Part shown: in pieces, positions 7,412 to 15,931 of the stretch
How the letters are laid out: every line of letters begins with the position of its first letter
Position numbering within the stretch: the stretch's first letter is position 1
NCBI GenBank assembly: GCA_963204915.1
Contig: CAUJHS010000002.1
Coordinates: 1-64,000, forward strand
Length of the DNA stretch: 64,000 bases
Direction: 5' to 3'
DNA from: Planctomycetota bacterium
GTDB taxonomy: Bacteria > Planctomycetota > Planctomycetia > Pirellulales > Pirellulaceae
Position numbers and translations under genes: made by a program
Notes under the pieces: model-generated
Told to the model about the DNA's origin: nothing
Databases searched by the model: none
Seen by the model: the letters and a program-made list of their open reading frames with translations, nothing else

Positions 7412-7882
7412 ATGGAGCCGCTCATTAGTATCCATATTCGCGGTCACCGCCCGGAGTTCCATCCGGGCGAGGAGATCGAATGTCAGTACCAGATCGACGC
7501 CGTCGATCCGGCCGACATTCAAGCGATCGAGGCGTCGGTGCTCTGGCACACCGATGGCAAGGGCGATGTGGACCTGGGCATTCACTACTTTGAACGGCGT
7601 ACGCCCCGCAGTCCTGACGACGACTTCCGCCAGCAGTTCACGCTCAAAACGATCCTGCCCAAAAGCCCGCGCACCTACGACGGCGAAATTGTCAAAATTC
7701 GCTGGTGCGTGCGCGTCCGGCTGTTTTTGCGGCGCGGCAAAGAACTTTTCTACGAGTTGCCTTTTCAACTGGCTCCGCTCCGTGTGGGAGCGCGCCCCAA
7801 GGCGGAAGGCCCCAACGGTCGCCATGATCGAACCTCCGGCGTCACCGACGTGTCGGACGTCTCCCAGGCTCAGCACGGATAA
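7412..7882 (+). CDS. Small beta-rich protein of unknown function
   Basis: A 156-residue protein starting MEPLISIHIRGHRPEFHPGE. The open frame extends upstream to 7283 inside the preceding gene; the ATG at 7412, 33 bases after the preceding stop, is the most natural start. The text (FHPGEEIECQYQIDAVDPADIQAIEASVLWHTDGKGDVDLGIHYFE) alternates strands, like an arrestin-like or Ig-like domain, and echoes the soluble half of the neighbour at 6345-7379. No signal peptide is visible. The last 58 bases overlap the next gene, so translational coupling is likely. Confidence 0.65.
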   Translation: MEPLISIHIRGHRPEFHPGEEIECQYQIDAVDPADIQAIEASVLWHTDGKGDVDLGIHYFERRTPRSPDDDFRQQFTLKTILPKSPRTYDGEIVKIRWCVRVRLFLRRGKELFYELPFQLAPLRVGARPKAEGPNGRHDRTSGVTDVSDVSQAQHG

Positions 7883-8468
7883 CCCCTTTTCCGGCGGTCG
7901 GATACGCCCGGGAACGCTGGAGTTTCTGTTCGAGCCGGAAGACTCGGTGCAGTCGTGCTTGCAGCGCTTAGCGCAGTTCGGCGGCTGGGGGCAAATTCGT
8001 GGTCCGCACGGCTCGGGCAAGTCGACGCTCTTGCATGCACTGGCGCCAAGGTTGCACGAAGCGGGCATGCCGATCCAACACTTCACGCTGCGAGACGGAC
8101 AACGGCGGCTGCCCATTTCGCGCGAACATTGGCGTACCTTCGAGGCGCCGTTGCTCGTGACGATTGACGGCTACGAGCAACTTGCCTGGTGGGAGCGTTG
8201 GCGGCTCAAGCGGCGGCTGCGGCGGCGTGGTTGCGGGTTGCTCGTGACCACGCATCGCGATATGGGGCTGCCCGACGTTTACGTCACTCGGCCCACCGTC
8301 GAACTGGCGCGGCAAGTTGCAGAGAAGTTGCAAGCGGGTTGGCCGACCCTGATCGCCCCGGCGGATGTGGATTTGCGTTTCCAACAACATCGCGGAGACT
8401 TGCGCGAGACCATGTTCGCGCTGTATGATCTTTACGAGCAACGCCGCGCCGCCACGGTGTCGGCGTGA
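7824..8468 (+). CDS. Small P-loop NTPase
   Basis: A 214-residue protein with a Walker A motif GPHGSGKST at about residues 49-57, a Walker B-like strand LLVTIDGYEQL near 97-107, and a following strand LLVTTHR resembling the sensor strand of ABC/AAA-type ATPases. No ABC signature or arginine finger is obvious, so the subfamily is open. The longer frame from 7554 is almost all overlap with the preceding gene in another frame; the ATG at 7824, with GGCGGAAGG about 15 bases upstream, is preferred. Overlap with the preceding gene and the shared direction with the membrane protein suggest an ATPase working on, or loading, a membrane-associated complex. The substrate is unknown. Confidence 0.72.
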   Translation: MIEPPASPTCRTSPRLSTDNPFSGGRIRPGTLEFLFEPEDSVQSCLQRLAQFGGWGQIRGPHGSGKSTLLHALAPRLHEAGMPIQHFTLRDGQRRLPISREHWRTFEAPLLVTIDGYEQLAWWERWRLKRRLRRRGCGLLVTTHRDMGLPDVYVTRPTVELARQVAEKLQAGWPTLIAPADVDLRFQQHRGDLRETMFALYDLYEQRRAATVSA

Positions 8469-8528
8469 CTTTTCTTCCGGCGGATCGCCTTCGTTCTCTT
8501 CCTTGCCTTGGTATTGGAAAGCCCACCG

Positions 8529-9458
8529 ATGTGCACCACCACGGCCAAAACTGACGGCCTTGTGCTGTTCGAACTAGCGCTTGTGTTTCTTTGCTCGGCG
8601 GTTTCGGCCTACGGGCAGTATCAATCGGCCGATGAAGCCTGGCGCGACGCGGTGAAACACCTCAACGCGCGAAATTACGCCGCCAGCCAAGAGCCGCTTG
8701 AAGCAGCGTTGCGACTTGCCCCGGACGATGCGTATCGCCTCAAAGTGTACGAAGCGCTCTTGCCCGCATACCGCTTGCTGCCCGAGCCGGACAAGTTTGT
8801 CGAAGCCTGCAACGTCATTTTGACCAAGTCCGAGCGCGATGCACAACGTTCGCTCACGCGGCGCTCGCTCTTGGCGTTTATGCACCAGCGCGGCAAGACC
8901 GATCAGTTGGCCCACGACTACGAAGACGCGCTCAAGAAGAACCCGAACGACCGCACCGCGTTGTACGTGCTAAGCGAGTTGTACGGACAACTCAAGCCCA
9001 ATCCGCAGCGAGCGGCTGAACTCATTCAGCGCCTGGCGCGGCTCGACCAGCAGCAGGGCAAGGCGCCCAATGTCGCACAAAGCGCGGAGTTGGCCCGGCA
9101 GTATCTCCAGGCGAAGCGCTTCGTGGATGGGGCCGCGCTGTATGAGCAAATCGCCCCGCTCGATGCCAAGCTTGCGGCGTGGCACTGGAAAGAGGCGGCC
9201 GCCGCCTGGCTCAAAGCGAAAGAGCCCGCCAAAGCGCTCGCCGCGGCCAAGAAAGCGGAAGCGAGCCCGCCCGAAGCTCGCTCCGAGCAGTTGGTGCATT
9301 TCTTTCATCGGAATCTGGCCGATGTGTTCCTCGCGGTTGGTGAACCGAAGGCCGCCATTCCGCACTATGAGAAGGCGATCCAAACCACCACGATTCCCGG
9401 CTACCTGGAGGGCTGCAAAAAGTCGCTGGAAGAAGCGCGCGCCCAAGTCGGCGGTTGA
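8529..9458 (+). CDS. Secreted tetratricopeptide-repeat protein
   Basis: A 309-residue protein. A hydrophobic N-terminal stretch (LVLFELALVFLCSAVSAYG) looks like a signal peptide, so the product is probably periplasmic. The rest is helical repeats of TPR type: AWRDAVKHLNARNYAASQEPLEAALRL, ALYVLSELYGQLKPNPQRAAEL, and near the C-terminus LADVFLAVGEPKAAIPHYEKAI. TPR proteins scaffold protein complexes; no partner can be named. The start could be a TTG seven codons earlier (8508). It follows the P-loop gene by 60 bases in the same direction and may belong to the same transcription unit. Confidence 0.78.
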   Translation: MCTTTAKTDGLVLFELALVFLCSAVSAYGQYQSADEAWRDAVKHLNARNYAASQEPLEAALRLAPDDAYRLKVYEALLPAYRLLPEPDKFVEACNVILTKSERDAQRSLTRRSLLAFMHQRGKTDQLAHDYEDALKKNPNDRTALYVLSELYGQLKPNPQRAAELIQRLARLDQQQGKAPNVAQSAELARQYLQAKRFVDGAALYEQIAPLDAKLAAWHWKEAAAAWLKAKEPAKALAAAKKAEASPPEARSEQLVHFFHRNLADVFLAVGEPKAAIPHYEKAIQTTTIPGYLEGCKKSLEEARAQVGG

Positions 9459-9518
9459 TGGAACGCAACCGCGCTTCAGGAGCAAAGCGGCGCCGGCTTA
9501 CGGTTGATCGGTCTTGGC

Positions 9519-10931
9519 CTAATTGGTTTTGGCCGCCGTATGATTCGGATCAGCCCCGCGGCTGAGCCAGTACAGCGGCAATCCCACCGCCAGCGGCACG
9601 ACGCCAATGAGTGAAAGCGAGCCGGCGTAGGTCAGGCTGGAGTACAACATGTACACGCATGTCGCGCAGAACACCAGCGGCGTGAGCGGATAGAGCGGCG
9701 TGGTGAACACGCGCGGAAGGTCCGCGTCTTTCCAGCGCAGCACGAACAGCGAAATTCCCGTGAGCAGGAAAAACAGCCAAAACACCGGCGCGGTGCCCGC
9801 CACCAGCGTATTGAAGCCGCCGTAGTAGTCGTCCCAGGGCAGGCCGTTCAAACCGACCAGTTGGAGCGTCGTGTCGATGGCGTTTCGGCCCGACTCGGTA
9901 CCCACCTTTACAATCAAGCCCAGCGTAACCACGCCTTGCGCCACGAGCGACCAAACCGGCGCATCGACGCGCTGGCTCCAGCGGCCAAGCAGGGCGAAAA
10001 AACGATGCTCTGCGCCAATCGCGGCGTACACGCGAGCGCCGGTGAAGATCAACCCATTGATGGCGCCAAGGGCCGAGATCATCACCAGAATGCTGATCGC
10101 TTTGCCCCCCCAGGGTCCGACGGTCTTCTGCATCAAGTCGGCCGCCGGCGCCGATGAAGCGCGCACGCCCTCGAACCCCAACCCCGCCAGATAGGCGGCA
10201 TTCACTAGCAGGTAAATCACGGTAATGCCGGCCGTTCCCAAGAGCAGCGCCAGCGGAATGTTTCGCTCTCGATGTCGCACTTCGGCGGCCACGAACGCGG
10301 CGTCATTCCAGCCGCCGTAAGCGTACAGCACGAACACCATCGCCAGGCCCAGGCCGGGTCCGCTCATCGGTTGTTGCGTCTCCCAAGAGCCATCACCCCA
10401 AAGGAACCCGGCAATTACAATGCCTGCGAGTCCCAGCACTTTGGCCACCGTGAGAATGTTTTGCGCCGCTTTACCAAACACAATGCCGCCCAGGTTGAGC
10501 AGCGTGAGCGCCGCCACGGCGCCTGCCGCCAACCAGGGAGTCCAGCGGGCGTCCAACGCAAACAGCGGTACGGCGTAGTCGGCAAAAGCGTAACCCATCA
10601 CGCCAATGCTGCCCGTGAGGATCACCGTGAGCTGAGCCCAACCAAACAGAAACCCCATCCACCGGCCAAACGCGCGTGACAGGTACACGTAATCGCCGCC
10701 GGTGCGCGGATAGGTGGTCGCCAGTTCGGCGTAACACAACGCCCCGACGAACGACAACGCGCCCCCCAGCGCCCACAGGCCAAGCCCCATCCAAGGGCCC
10801 GATACGTTGGAGAACACCTGCGGCGGCGCGCGGAAGATCGAAGTACCGACCACGATGCCCACAATAATGCTCACCGCGTCGAACAGCCCCAAACGTGCGG
10901 GCAAACCATCGGGTTGAGTGGGCTTTTGCAT
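9519..10931 (-). CDS. APC-superfamily amino acid permease
   Basis: A 470-residue inner-membrane transporter with about twelve hydrophobic helices. The first helix carries the APC hallmark IIVGIVVGTSIFRAPPQV, with the unwound glycine-containing motif that binds the amino acid's amino and carboxyl groups, and a following AELATTYPRTGGDYVYLSRAFG block typical of the LAT/APC family. It should exchange or import amino acids across the inner membrane; specificity is not readable. The frame extends to 11009, but the segment before the ATG at 10931 lacks a transporter character. The gamma-glutamyltransferase gene lies immediately upstream in the same direction, which suggests coupling of gamma-glutamyl peptide breakdown to amino acid uptake. 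Confidence 0.88.
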   Translation of the reverse strand: MQKPTQPDGLPARLGLFDAVSIIVGIVVGTSIFRAPPQVFSNVSGPWMGLGLWALGGALSFVGALCYAELATTYPRTGGDYVYLSRAFGRWMGFLFGWAQLTVILTGSIGVMGYAFADYAVPLFALDARWTPWLAAGAVAALTLLNLGGIVFGKAAQNILTVAKVLGLAGIVIAGFLWGDGSWETQQPMSGPGLGLAMVFVLYAYGGWNDAAFVAAEVRHRERNIPLALLLGTAGITVIYLLVNAAYLAGLGFEGVRASSAPAADLMQKTVGPWGGKAISILVMISALGAINGLIFTGARVYAAIGAEHRFFALLGRWSQRVDAPVWSLVAQGVVTLGLIVKVGTESGRNAIDTTLQLVGLNGLPWDDYYGGFNTLVAGTAPVFWLFFLLTGISLFVLRWKDADLPRVFTTPLYPLTPLVFCATCVYMLYSSLTYAGSLSLIGVVPLAVGLPLYWLSRGADPNHTAAKTN

Positions 10932-11021
10932 AGGACTCGGCAAGGGGCAGGAGAAGGGCGCGTGAATCGCTCGCGCCCGGCAAATCATCGCATGTGACGC
11001 GAACGCCACAAGACCACTACT

Positions 11022-12710
11022 TTAGAATCCCGCCGTCTTGCCGGGAACGCGGGGGTCGTGCACGCCGATCAATTCGCCCGCTTGACCCACGGCGATGGCT
11101 TGCGTTACGCCGGCCGAGCTTTCTTCGCGCACCGTATGCCCGAACTCGCGCAAGCGGGCCTGGATCGCCTCGTCCATCGTATGCTCGACCACGAGTTCAT
11201 CGGGCGACCATTGATGGTGGAACCGTGGCGCCGCCACTGCGTCGTGCAGGCTCAGGCCCAGGTCCAAATGGTTGATGATGGCCAGCGTGGCTTGCGTGAT
11301 GATCTTCGGTCCGCCTGCGGCGCCCACAGTCATGACAGGTTGCTTGTCGCGCAGGACGATCGTGGGGCTCATGCTCGATAGCGGCCGCTTCCCCGGCGCG
11401 ACAGCGTTCGCTTCGGCGCCCACCAAGCCAAACGCGTTGGGCACGCCGGGCATGATGGCGAAGTCGTCCATCTCGTTATTCAGCACCACTCCCGTACCGG
11501 GCACGACCACTTTCGAGCCAAAAGTCGTGTTAATGGTGGCGGTAATAGCGACCCAGTTCCCCTGCGCGTCGGCCGCGGCAATGTGCGTCGTGTGACGGAA
11601 AACCTCGTCTGCATGATTGGGCGGCGTTCCGTGCCGTTTGACACGGTTCGCCCGAGCGGGGTCAATCTTCTGCGATAATGCTTGGGTGTATTGCCGATCA
11701 ATCAACCCGCGCGGTACGCGGGCGAAGCCAGGATCGCCTAGCCAGAACGCACGGTCGGCAAAGGCGAGCTTCATTGCCTCCGCCGTGACGTGAATGAACT
11801 GCGCGGGATCTTCCTCATGCAGTTGCTTCAGGTCGAAACGCTCCAGCATGGCGAGGATTTGCGCCACATGGACGCCGCCGCTGGAAGGCGGAGGAAAACC
11901 GACGATCGTATAATCGCGATACTGCGTTACCAGCGGTTCGCGCCGCACCGGGTGGTAATCGGCGAAATCTTTCGCGGTGAGAATCCCGCCGTGCTCGGCC
12001 ATCCACGCGGCGACTTGCTGCGCGAAAGGGCCGCGGTAGAACCAGTTGGTTCCGTGCTCGGCAATTGCGCGGTAAGTCTTCGCCAGGTCGGCCTGCCGGA
12101 GCGTTTCGCCTTCGTGATAGGGTTGCCCCTCGGGTTTGAGAAAGATCGCCCGCGAGCCTTCGAACTGGGCAAGTTTTGCGGCCGTCGAAGCCAAACGTTG
12201 CGAGTAGACGTTGCTCAGCACGAAGCCTTGTTCGGCGATCTCGGCGGCGGGGCGCAGCAAGTCGGCCAGGTCGCGCTGGCCGTGTTCTTTCACGGCGAGT
12301 TCGTAAGCGGCCAGCGCACCGGGCACGCCCGATGCGAGCGGACCGGTCTTGCTCCATTCGGTTTGCGGCTTGCCATCGCGCACGTACATATCGCGCGTGG
12401 CGGCCGCGGGGGCTGTTTCTCGGCCGTCGATGGCGTAGAACTGGCCGTCCGCCGTACGAATGAGCAGAAAACAACCGCCGCCGAGGCCCGAGTTGAAACC
12501 ATCCACCACACCCAGCGTGAGGGCCGCAGCGACGGCGCCGTCAATCGCGTTGCCGCCCTCGCGCATGGCGTTCAAGGCGGCTTCGGTGGCCAGCGGATGC
12601 ACCGTGGCGACCATCGCTCTTGGCGCTTCCGCCGGATTCGCCCAAGCCAAGGAAGTTGCTGCCGAAGCGGCAATCCAGGCGGCCAATAACCCACGCACCG
12701 CGTTCATCAA
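11022..12710 (-). CDS. ggt: Gamma-glutamyltransferase (periplasmic)
   Basis: A 562-residue precursor that hydrolyses or transfers the gamma-glutamyl group of glutathione and related amides. It has a signal peptide (AAWIAASAATSLAWA, ~10-24). The self-cleavage site is the TTH at 374-376: cleavage before Thr374 would give the large and small subunits, and that Thr becomes the nucleophile. The substrate loop PLSSMSPTIVL and the GGPKIITQ motif near the C-terminus are present. Length and order match bacterial GGT. It lies just upstream of an amino acid permease, consistent with scavenging of gamma-glutamyl compounds. Confidence 0.93.
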   Translation of the reverse strand: MMNAVRGLLAAWIAASAATSLAWANPAEAPRAMVATVHPLATEAALNAMREGGNAIDGAVAAALTLGVVDGFNSGLGGGCFLLIRTADGQFYAIDGRETAPAAATRDMYVRDGKPQTEWSKTGPLASGVPGALAAYELAVKEHGQRDLADLLRPAAEIAEQGFVLSNVYSQRLASTAAKLAQFEGSRAIFLKPEGQPYHEGETLRQADLAKTYRAIAEHGTNWFYRGPFAQQVAAWMAEHGGILTAKDFADYHPVRREPLVTQYRDYTIVGFPPPSSGGVHVAQILAMLERFDLKQLHEEDPAQFIHVTAEAMKLAFADRAFWLGDPGFARVPRGLIDRQYTQALSQKIDPARANRVKRHGTPPNHADEVFRHTTHIAAADAQGNWVAITATINTTFGSKVVVPGTGVVLNNEMDDFAIMPGVPNAFGLVGAEANAVAPGKRPLSSMSPTIVLRDKQPVMTVGAAGGPKIITQATLAIINHLDLGLSLHDAVAAPRFHHQWSPDELVVEHTMDEAIQARLREFGHTVREESSAGVTQAIAVGQAGELIGVHDPRVPGKTAGF

Positions 12711-12856
12711 GGGCGACCTTGTTCACAAACTGGAAGAAGTAGACGCCCCGAACCACCATGCCATGGAGCCGAGCCGGGGCACACGCAATCGGCGGGTCGA
12801 GGGAGCGCCAGGCATGAAGTTGCGGTAACACTCCAATGTTTAACCGCTCGCCCACG

Positions 12857-12908
12857 GGGAGCGCGTGGCGAGCGACATTCGAAATGTGTTCCGCGCCACG
12901 CGCTTCCC
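12857..12908. repeat. Nested hairpin upstream of ggt
   Basis: GGGAGCGCGTGGCG and CGCCACGCGCTTCCC pair with one bulge around an inner ACATT/AATGT stem. No T-run follows on either side, so it is not a standard terminator. It lies in the gap between the DUF1559 gene and ggt; the rest of 12711-12988 shows no gene. Confidence 0.55.
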
Positions 12909-12988
12909 GCTGGGAAGCGGTTCAACGAATTTGTAGGTAGGGCGACGCGCCGGCGCTTGAACGCTGCGGCGGGCATCGGTCATGACCG

Positions 12989-14050
12989 TTACGGAATGTC
13001 GGCGTCGCTGGTGGGCGGGTAGCCGTTCATGTCGTACACGCGCGACAAGGTCGAGCGTTTGTCGTTCGTCGTGCAGAGCTGCTGGAACACGCGGTAGTTG
13101 ATCGTCTCGCTAATGAACGTCGCGTTACCGCCGGCAAAGATCACGTTCACGCCGCCCGGATGAAAGCTGGCGGGGCGAGCCGCCCAATGGCTGGTGTTGT
13201 CAATCACCGCGTTCAGCTTGTCGCCGTTGATGGCTTGCATCGGATCATCCGGCGGAGATTCTTGCGGCGCCAAACCTGGCGATTGCGGAGCCGGCGGCGA
13301 GAACCACAGGAACACCGAGTAACGCTTCGGCGCCAACACAGGATTGTGATTGTAGACCACGGGGTCCGCCACACCGTGCGGCGCTTGAATGGCTACCCAC
13401 GTGTTCGCAGGCACGCTAATGGCGGGCGACTTCCGGGCGTCGTGCAAATTCTCCGAGAACAACAACGTGTATTGGGTGCCGTCTCCTTTGCTCACGGTGT
13501 CTTTGTTAAGGTTCGGCTTGCGATTGTCAAACGGATCAAAGGCGTCGGGCTGGTCGTCATAGCGATCCACGAAGATGCCGTCGTAAATACTGTCGGCGGC
13601 CAGGCGCGTTCCGTCCTGCGTCATGGTTCCGCCCCAACCCGCGTTGGCCACGTACGACAGCGCCGGATAACCGGTTTCGGCTTGCGAGCCGTCGCTGGGG
13701 CAGTTGAGGATTTCCATGTAAATCATGCGCGGCGCCTGGCTTGGATCGGTCCAGGTGTCGTATACCGCGCTGGCGTCCAAGTGCGGCAACAAAGGAATCG
13801 CCCACGAGCCTTTGCGGTTACCGGTGCCAATTTCATTCTGATAGCCCGGGTACTGCTTGAAGGCTTGTTCGAAGTTGTCGACCGCGGTGTGCAAGTTCTT
13901 CAGGTTGGCGCGGCAGTTCATCGACCGGGCCGCCTCGCGCGCGGCTTGCACCGAGGGCAGCAAAATGGCCGCCAAGGTGCCGATGATGGTGATCACCACC
14001 AACATCTCAACCAGTGTAAAACCTTTGCGCTTGCGTAGATGAGCGGCCAT
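12989..14050 (-). CDS. DUF1559 protein with type IV prepilin-like N-terminus
   Basis: A 353-residue protein. Residues 10-23 (GFTLVEMLVVITIIG) are a prepilin cleavage site with Glu at +5 and a hydrophobic helix, so it should be processed by a prepilin peptidase and assembled or anchored in the envelope as a pseudopilin. The body carries DUF1559 marks: CRANLKNLHTAVDNF, an aromatic-rich domain, and near the C-terminus SFHPGGVNVIFAGGNATFI. DUF1559 proteins are strongly expanded in planctomycetes, with function still unclear. A start at 14095 is open, but the ATG at 14050 gives the normal short positively charged prepilin leader. Confidence 0.9.
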   Translation of the reverse strand: MAAHLRKRKGFTLVEMLVVITIIGTLAAILLPSVQAAREAARSMNCRANLKNLHTAVDNFEQAFKQYPGYQNEIGTGNRKGSWAIPLLPHLDASAVYDTWTDPSQAPRMIYMEILNCPSDGSQAETGYPALSYVANAGWGGTMTQDGTRLAADSIYDGIFVDRYDDQPDAFDPFDNRKPNLNKDTVSKGDGTQYTLLFSENLHDARKSPAISVPANTWVAIQAPHGVADPVVYNHNPVLAPKRYSVFLWFSPPAPQSPGLAPQESPPDDPMQAINGDKLNAVIDNTSHWAARPASFHPGGVNVIFAGGNATFISETINYRVFQQLCTTNDKRSTLSRVYDMNGYPPTSDADIP

Positions 14051-14359
14051 AGCGTTTCCCCGTCGTGCTGTTCCGTAAAAGGAGAATCGAGACAAGCCGG
14101 CAGCGGCGTCTGCCGAGATGTGCCTGTGGAAAAATCGTCCCCAGAAGCGGGACTGGTGGAATTCTCTTATCTTCCCAGATTGTGCGGCAATCGTCCAGCG
14201 GTGGAAATACCCCTTTAGGCGGGTAAGCGGCCTGGTTTGCCGCCGGACGCACTTTGGGCACGGGCGAATTGCGCTTCGCTCGGCCGAGGGAAATCGGTAA
14301 GGTATTCCCGCCGCGTTGACTCATGGCATGGTTCCCGGTTCCGTCAAGGAGGACTTTCG
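14051..14359. promoter_or_regulatory. Divergent intergenic region between DUF1559 gene and kdsB
   Basis: This gap must hold the promoters for both divergent genes. No consensus -35/-10 pair is convincing. AAGGAGG at about 14346-14352, eight bases before the kdsB ATG, is a strong Shine-Dalgarno sequence and fixes that start. Nothing else is seen. Confidence 0.5.
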
Positions 14360-15142
14360 ATGGCTCATCCCGCGCGCCGGCTGCGTCCGCATCGTCGGGC
14401 CTATGCGGTCATTCCCGCTCGTTTGGCTTCAACCCGGTTGCCGCGAAAGATGCTCTTGCGCGAAACGGGCAAACCGCTGATTCAGCACACGTGGGAGTCG
14501 GCCTGCCAGGCGTCCAGCCCGGTCGAAGTGTGGATTGCCGCCGATAGCGAAGAAATCGCCGTCGAAGCCCGGGCGTTTGGCGCCAACGTATTGTTGACCG
14601 ATCCCAACTGCCCCAGCGGCACCGACCGCGTGGCCGAAGCGGCCCGGCAACTGCCCGACGCCGATATTCTGGTGAATGTGCAAGGCGATGAGCCGGAAGT
14701 TTCGACCGAAGCAATCGACCAGGCCGTGGAGCTACTGCAAGACAACCCCGACGCGGTCATGTCGACCATCGCCACGCCGCTGCGCACGCGGGAAAAGCTG
14801 AACAACCCCGCCTGCGTGAAAGTGGTGTTCGATCGGGACGGTCGGGCGCTCTACTTCAGCCGCAGCCCGATCCCCCATGCGCGGGAATGGAACGACGCGC
14901 TGCTGACCGCCGACCCGCCGCATTTTTACCAACATCTGGGGCTGTACGCGTACCGCCGGGAGTTTTTGTTCGAGCTGGCCCAAACGCCGCGCACGGACTT
15001 AGAGAAAGTGGAGAATTTGGAACAGCTTCGCGTGTTGCAACTGGGCAAGACCATTCTCGTGGGCGTCGTGGACCGGCCCACCGCGGGCATCGACACACCC
15101 GAAGATTACCGGGCGTTTGTCAGACGTTACCGAGGCCGCTAG
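14360..15142 (+). CDS. kdsB: 3-deoxy-manno-octulosonate cytidylyltransferase
   Basis: A 260-residue cytosolic enzyme that makes CMP-Kdo from CTP and Kdo for lipopolysaccharide inner core. Family motifs are clear: AVIPARLASTRLPRKML near the N-terminus (nucleotide-binding loop), CPSGTDRVAEA, VNVQGDEPEV, and the C-terminal ENLEQLRVLQLG with GIDTPEDY. The open frame runs back to 14237 without support; the ATG at 14360 has AAGGAGG before it. Its presence indicates a Gram-negative outer membrane with Kdo-containing LPS. Its last 49 bases are duplicated 653 bp downstream beyond a toxin-antitoxin pair. CTP synthase follows, a sensible functional neighbour since CTP is its substrate. Confidence 0.95.
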   Translation: MAHPARRLRPHRRAYAVIPARLASTRLPRKMLLRETGKPLIQHTWESACQASSPVEVWIAADSEEIAVEARAFGANVLLTDPNCPSGTDRVAEAARQLPDADILVNVQGDEPEVSTEAIDQAVELLQDNPDAVMSTIATPLRTREKLNNPACVKVVFDRDGRALYFSRSPIPHAREWNDALLTADPPHFYQHLGLYAYRREFLFELAQTPRTDLEKVENLEQLRVLQLGKTILVGVVDRPTAGIDTPEDYRAFVRRYRGR

Positions 15143-15146
15143 AATC
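15098..15146 (+). repeat. Direct repeat, copy 1 (3' end of kdsB)
   Basis: CCCGAAGATTACCGGGCG through CCGCTAGAATC, covering the last codons and stop of kdsB. It matches 15751-15799 with three mismatches over 49 bp. Confidence 0.93.
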
Positions 15147-15235
15147 GACAAGAGTACACCACTCGCGGTGCGGATGACTCCGAACAACAGGCGAAGACGA
15201 CGCTCCAGCCTCGCTTTTCATTCTGCTGGTGATTT

Positions 15236-15442
15236 ATGGCCTCGGCCAAACAACAAGCCTTGGATTTGATCTCGTCCTTGCCCGACGATTGCACCGTCGA
15301 GGACATTCATTATCATCTGTACGTTCGCGAGACAATCCTCCATCGAATCGCCACATCGGATGAGCGAAGCTTCATTCCTCAGGACCAGGTTGAACGGATG
15401 GTAAAGGAATGGCGTCAATCGAATGGCAAGAACGCGCCTTAG
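15236..15442 (+). CDS. Antitoxin of a RelE/ParE-type toxin-antitoxin pair
   Basis: A 68-residue protein beginning MASAKQQALDLISSLPDD, with CTVEDIHYHLYVRETI and a charged C-terminus. This pattern (xxALxLIxxLPDDxTxEDIxYxLYVRExI) is that of small antitoxins commonly found directly before RelE/ParE toxins. The N-terminal helices probably dimerise or bind DNA, and the C-terminal half would cover the toxin. It overlaps the toxin gene by 34 bases, the usual coupling that ensures antitoxin is made first. Like other type II pairs it is probably self-repressed, but no operator palindrome was identified in the 90 bases upstream. Confidence 0.82.
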   Translation: MASAKQQALDLISSLPDDCTVEDIHYHLYVRETILHRIATSDERSFIPQDQVERMVKEWRQSNGKNAP

Positions 15443-15723
15443 ACGACCTTCGCTCGATCGAACGGTATATCCAACGAGATTCACCCGTGTATGCGATGCG
15501 GGTCGTTGACGACATTATCGCAGCCACGCGTCGTCTTGAATCCGCGCCGCGCAGCGGAAGTATGGTGGTGGAAATCAATAATCCCTCAATCCGAGAGATT
15601 TACTGCCATTCCTATCGCATCATCTATGTGGTTCAAAGCGATCGATGCCGTGTTTACGCGGTCATGCACGGAAGCCGCGATTTATTACAACATATCGCCG
15701 CGGATGACTTGAGAGACGCTTAA
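15409..15723 (+). CDS. RelE/ParE-family toxin
   Basis: A 104-residue protein with the plasmid-stabilisation ParE/RelE pattern: IEWQERALDDLRSIERYIQR at the N-terminus, a hydrophobic helix VYAMRVVDDIIAATRRLE, PRSGSMV, then REIYCHSYRIIYVVQ and VYAVMHGSRDL. The last block is the beta-sheet with the conserved Arg/His of this fold. RelE members cut mRNA on the ribosome and ParE members poison gyrase; sequence alone does not decide which, although the SYRIIYVV...VMHGSRDL ending is common to ParE-like members. The whole module lies between direct copies of the kdsB end, which suggests acquisition as a unit. Confidence 0.87.
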   Translation: MASIEWQERALDDLRSIERYIQRDSPVYAMRVVDDIIAATRRLESAPRSGSMVVEINNPSIREIYCHSYRIIYVVQSDRCRVYAVMHGSRDLLQHIAADDLRDA

Positions 15724-15750
15724 CCGCCGGCAACTCGGGGCAGCCACACC

Positions 15751-15799
15751 CCCGAAGATTACCGGGCGTTTGTCAGGCGTTACCAGGGCCGCTAGAATC
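15751..15799 (+). repeat. Direct repeat, copy 2 (displaced kdsB 3' end)
   Basis: A non-coding copy of 15098-15146, complete with the kdsB stop codon but without the rest of the gene. It lies 27 bp past the toxin stop. Confidence 0.93.
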
Positions 15800-15931
15800 C
15801 AAGGATTCGCCAACGAACCGGGATCGAAGACGTGTTCCGGCCAGGCTGATGTGCGTCAAGGCATTGTTCTCAACGCGCCTCCCAAGCGAATGCCCGGCGT
15901 CGGTGATTCCTGACCCCTGACTCCCTCCTTC

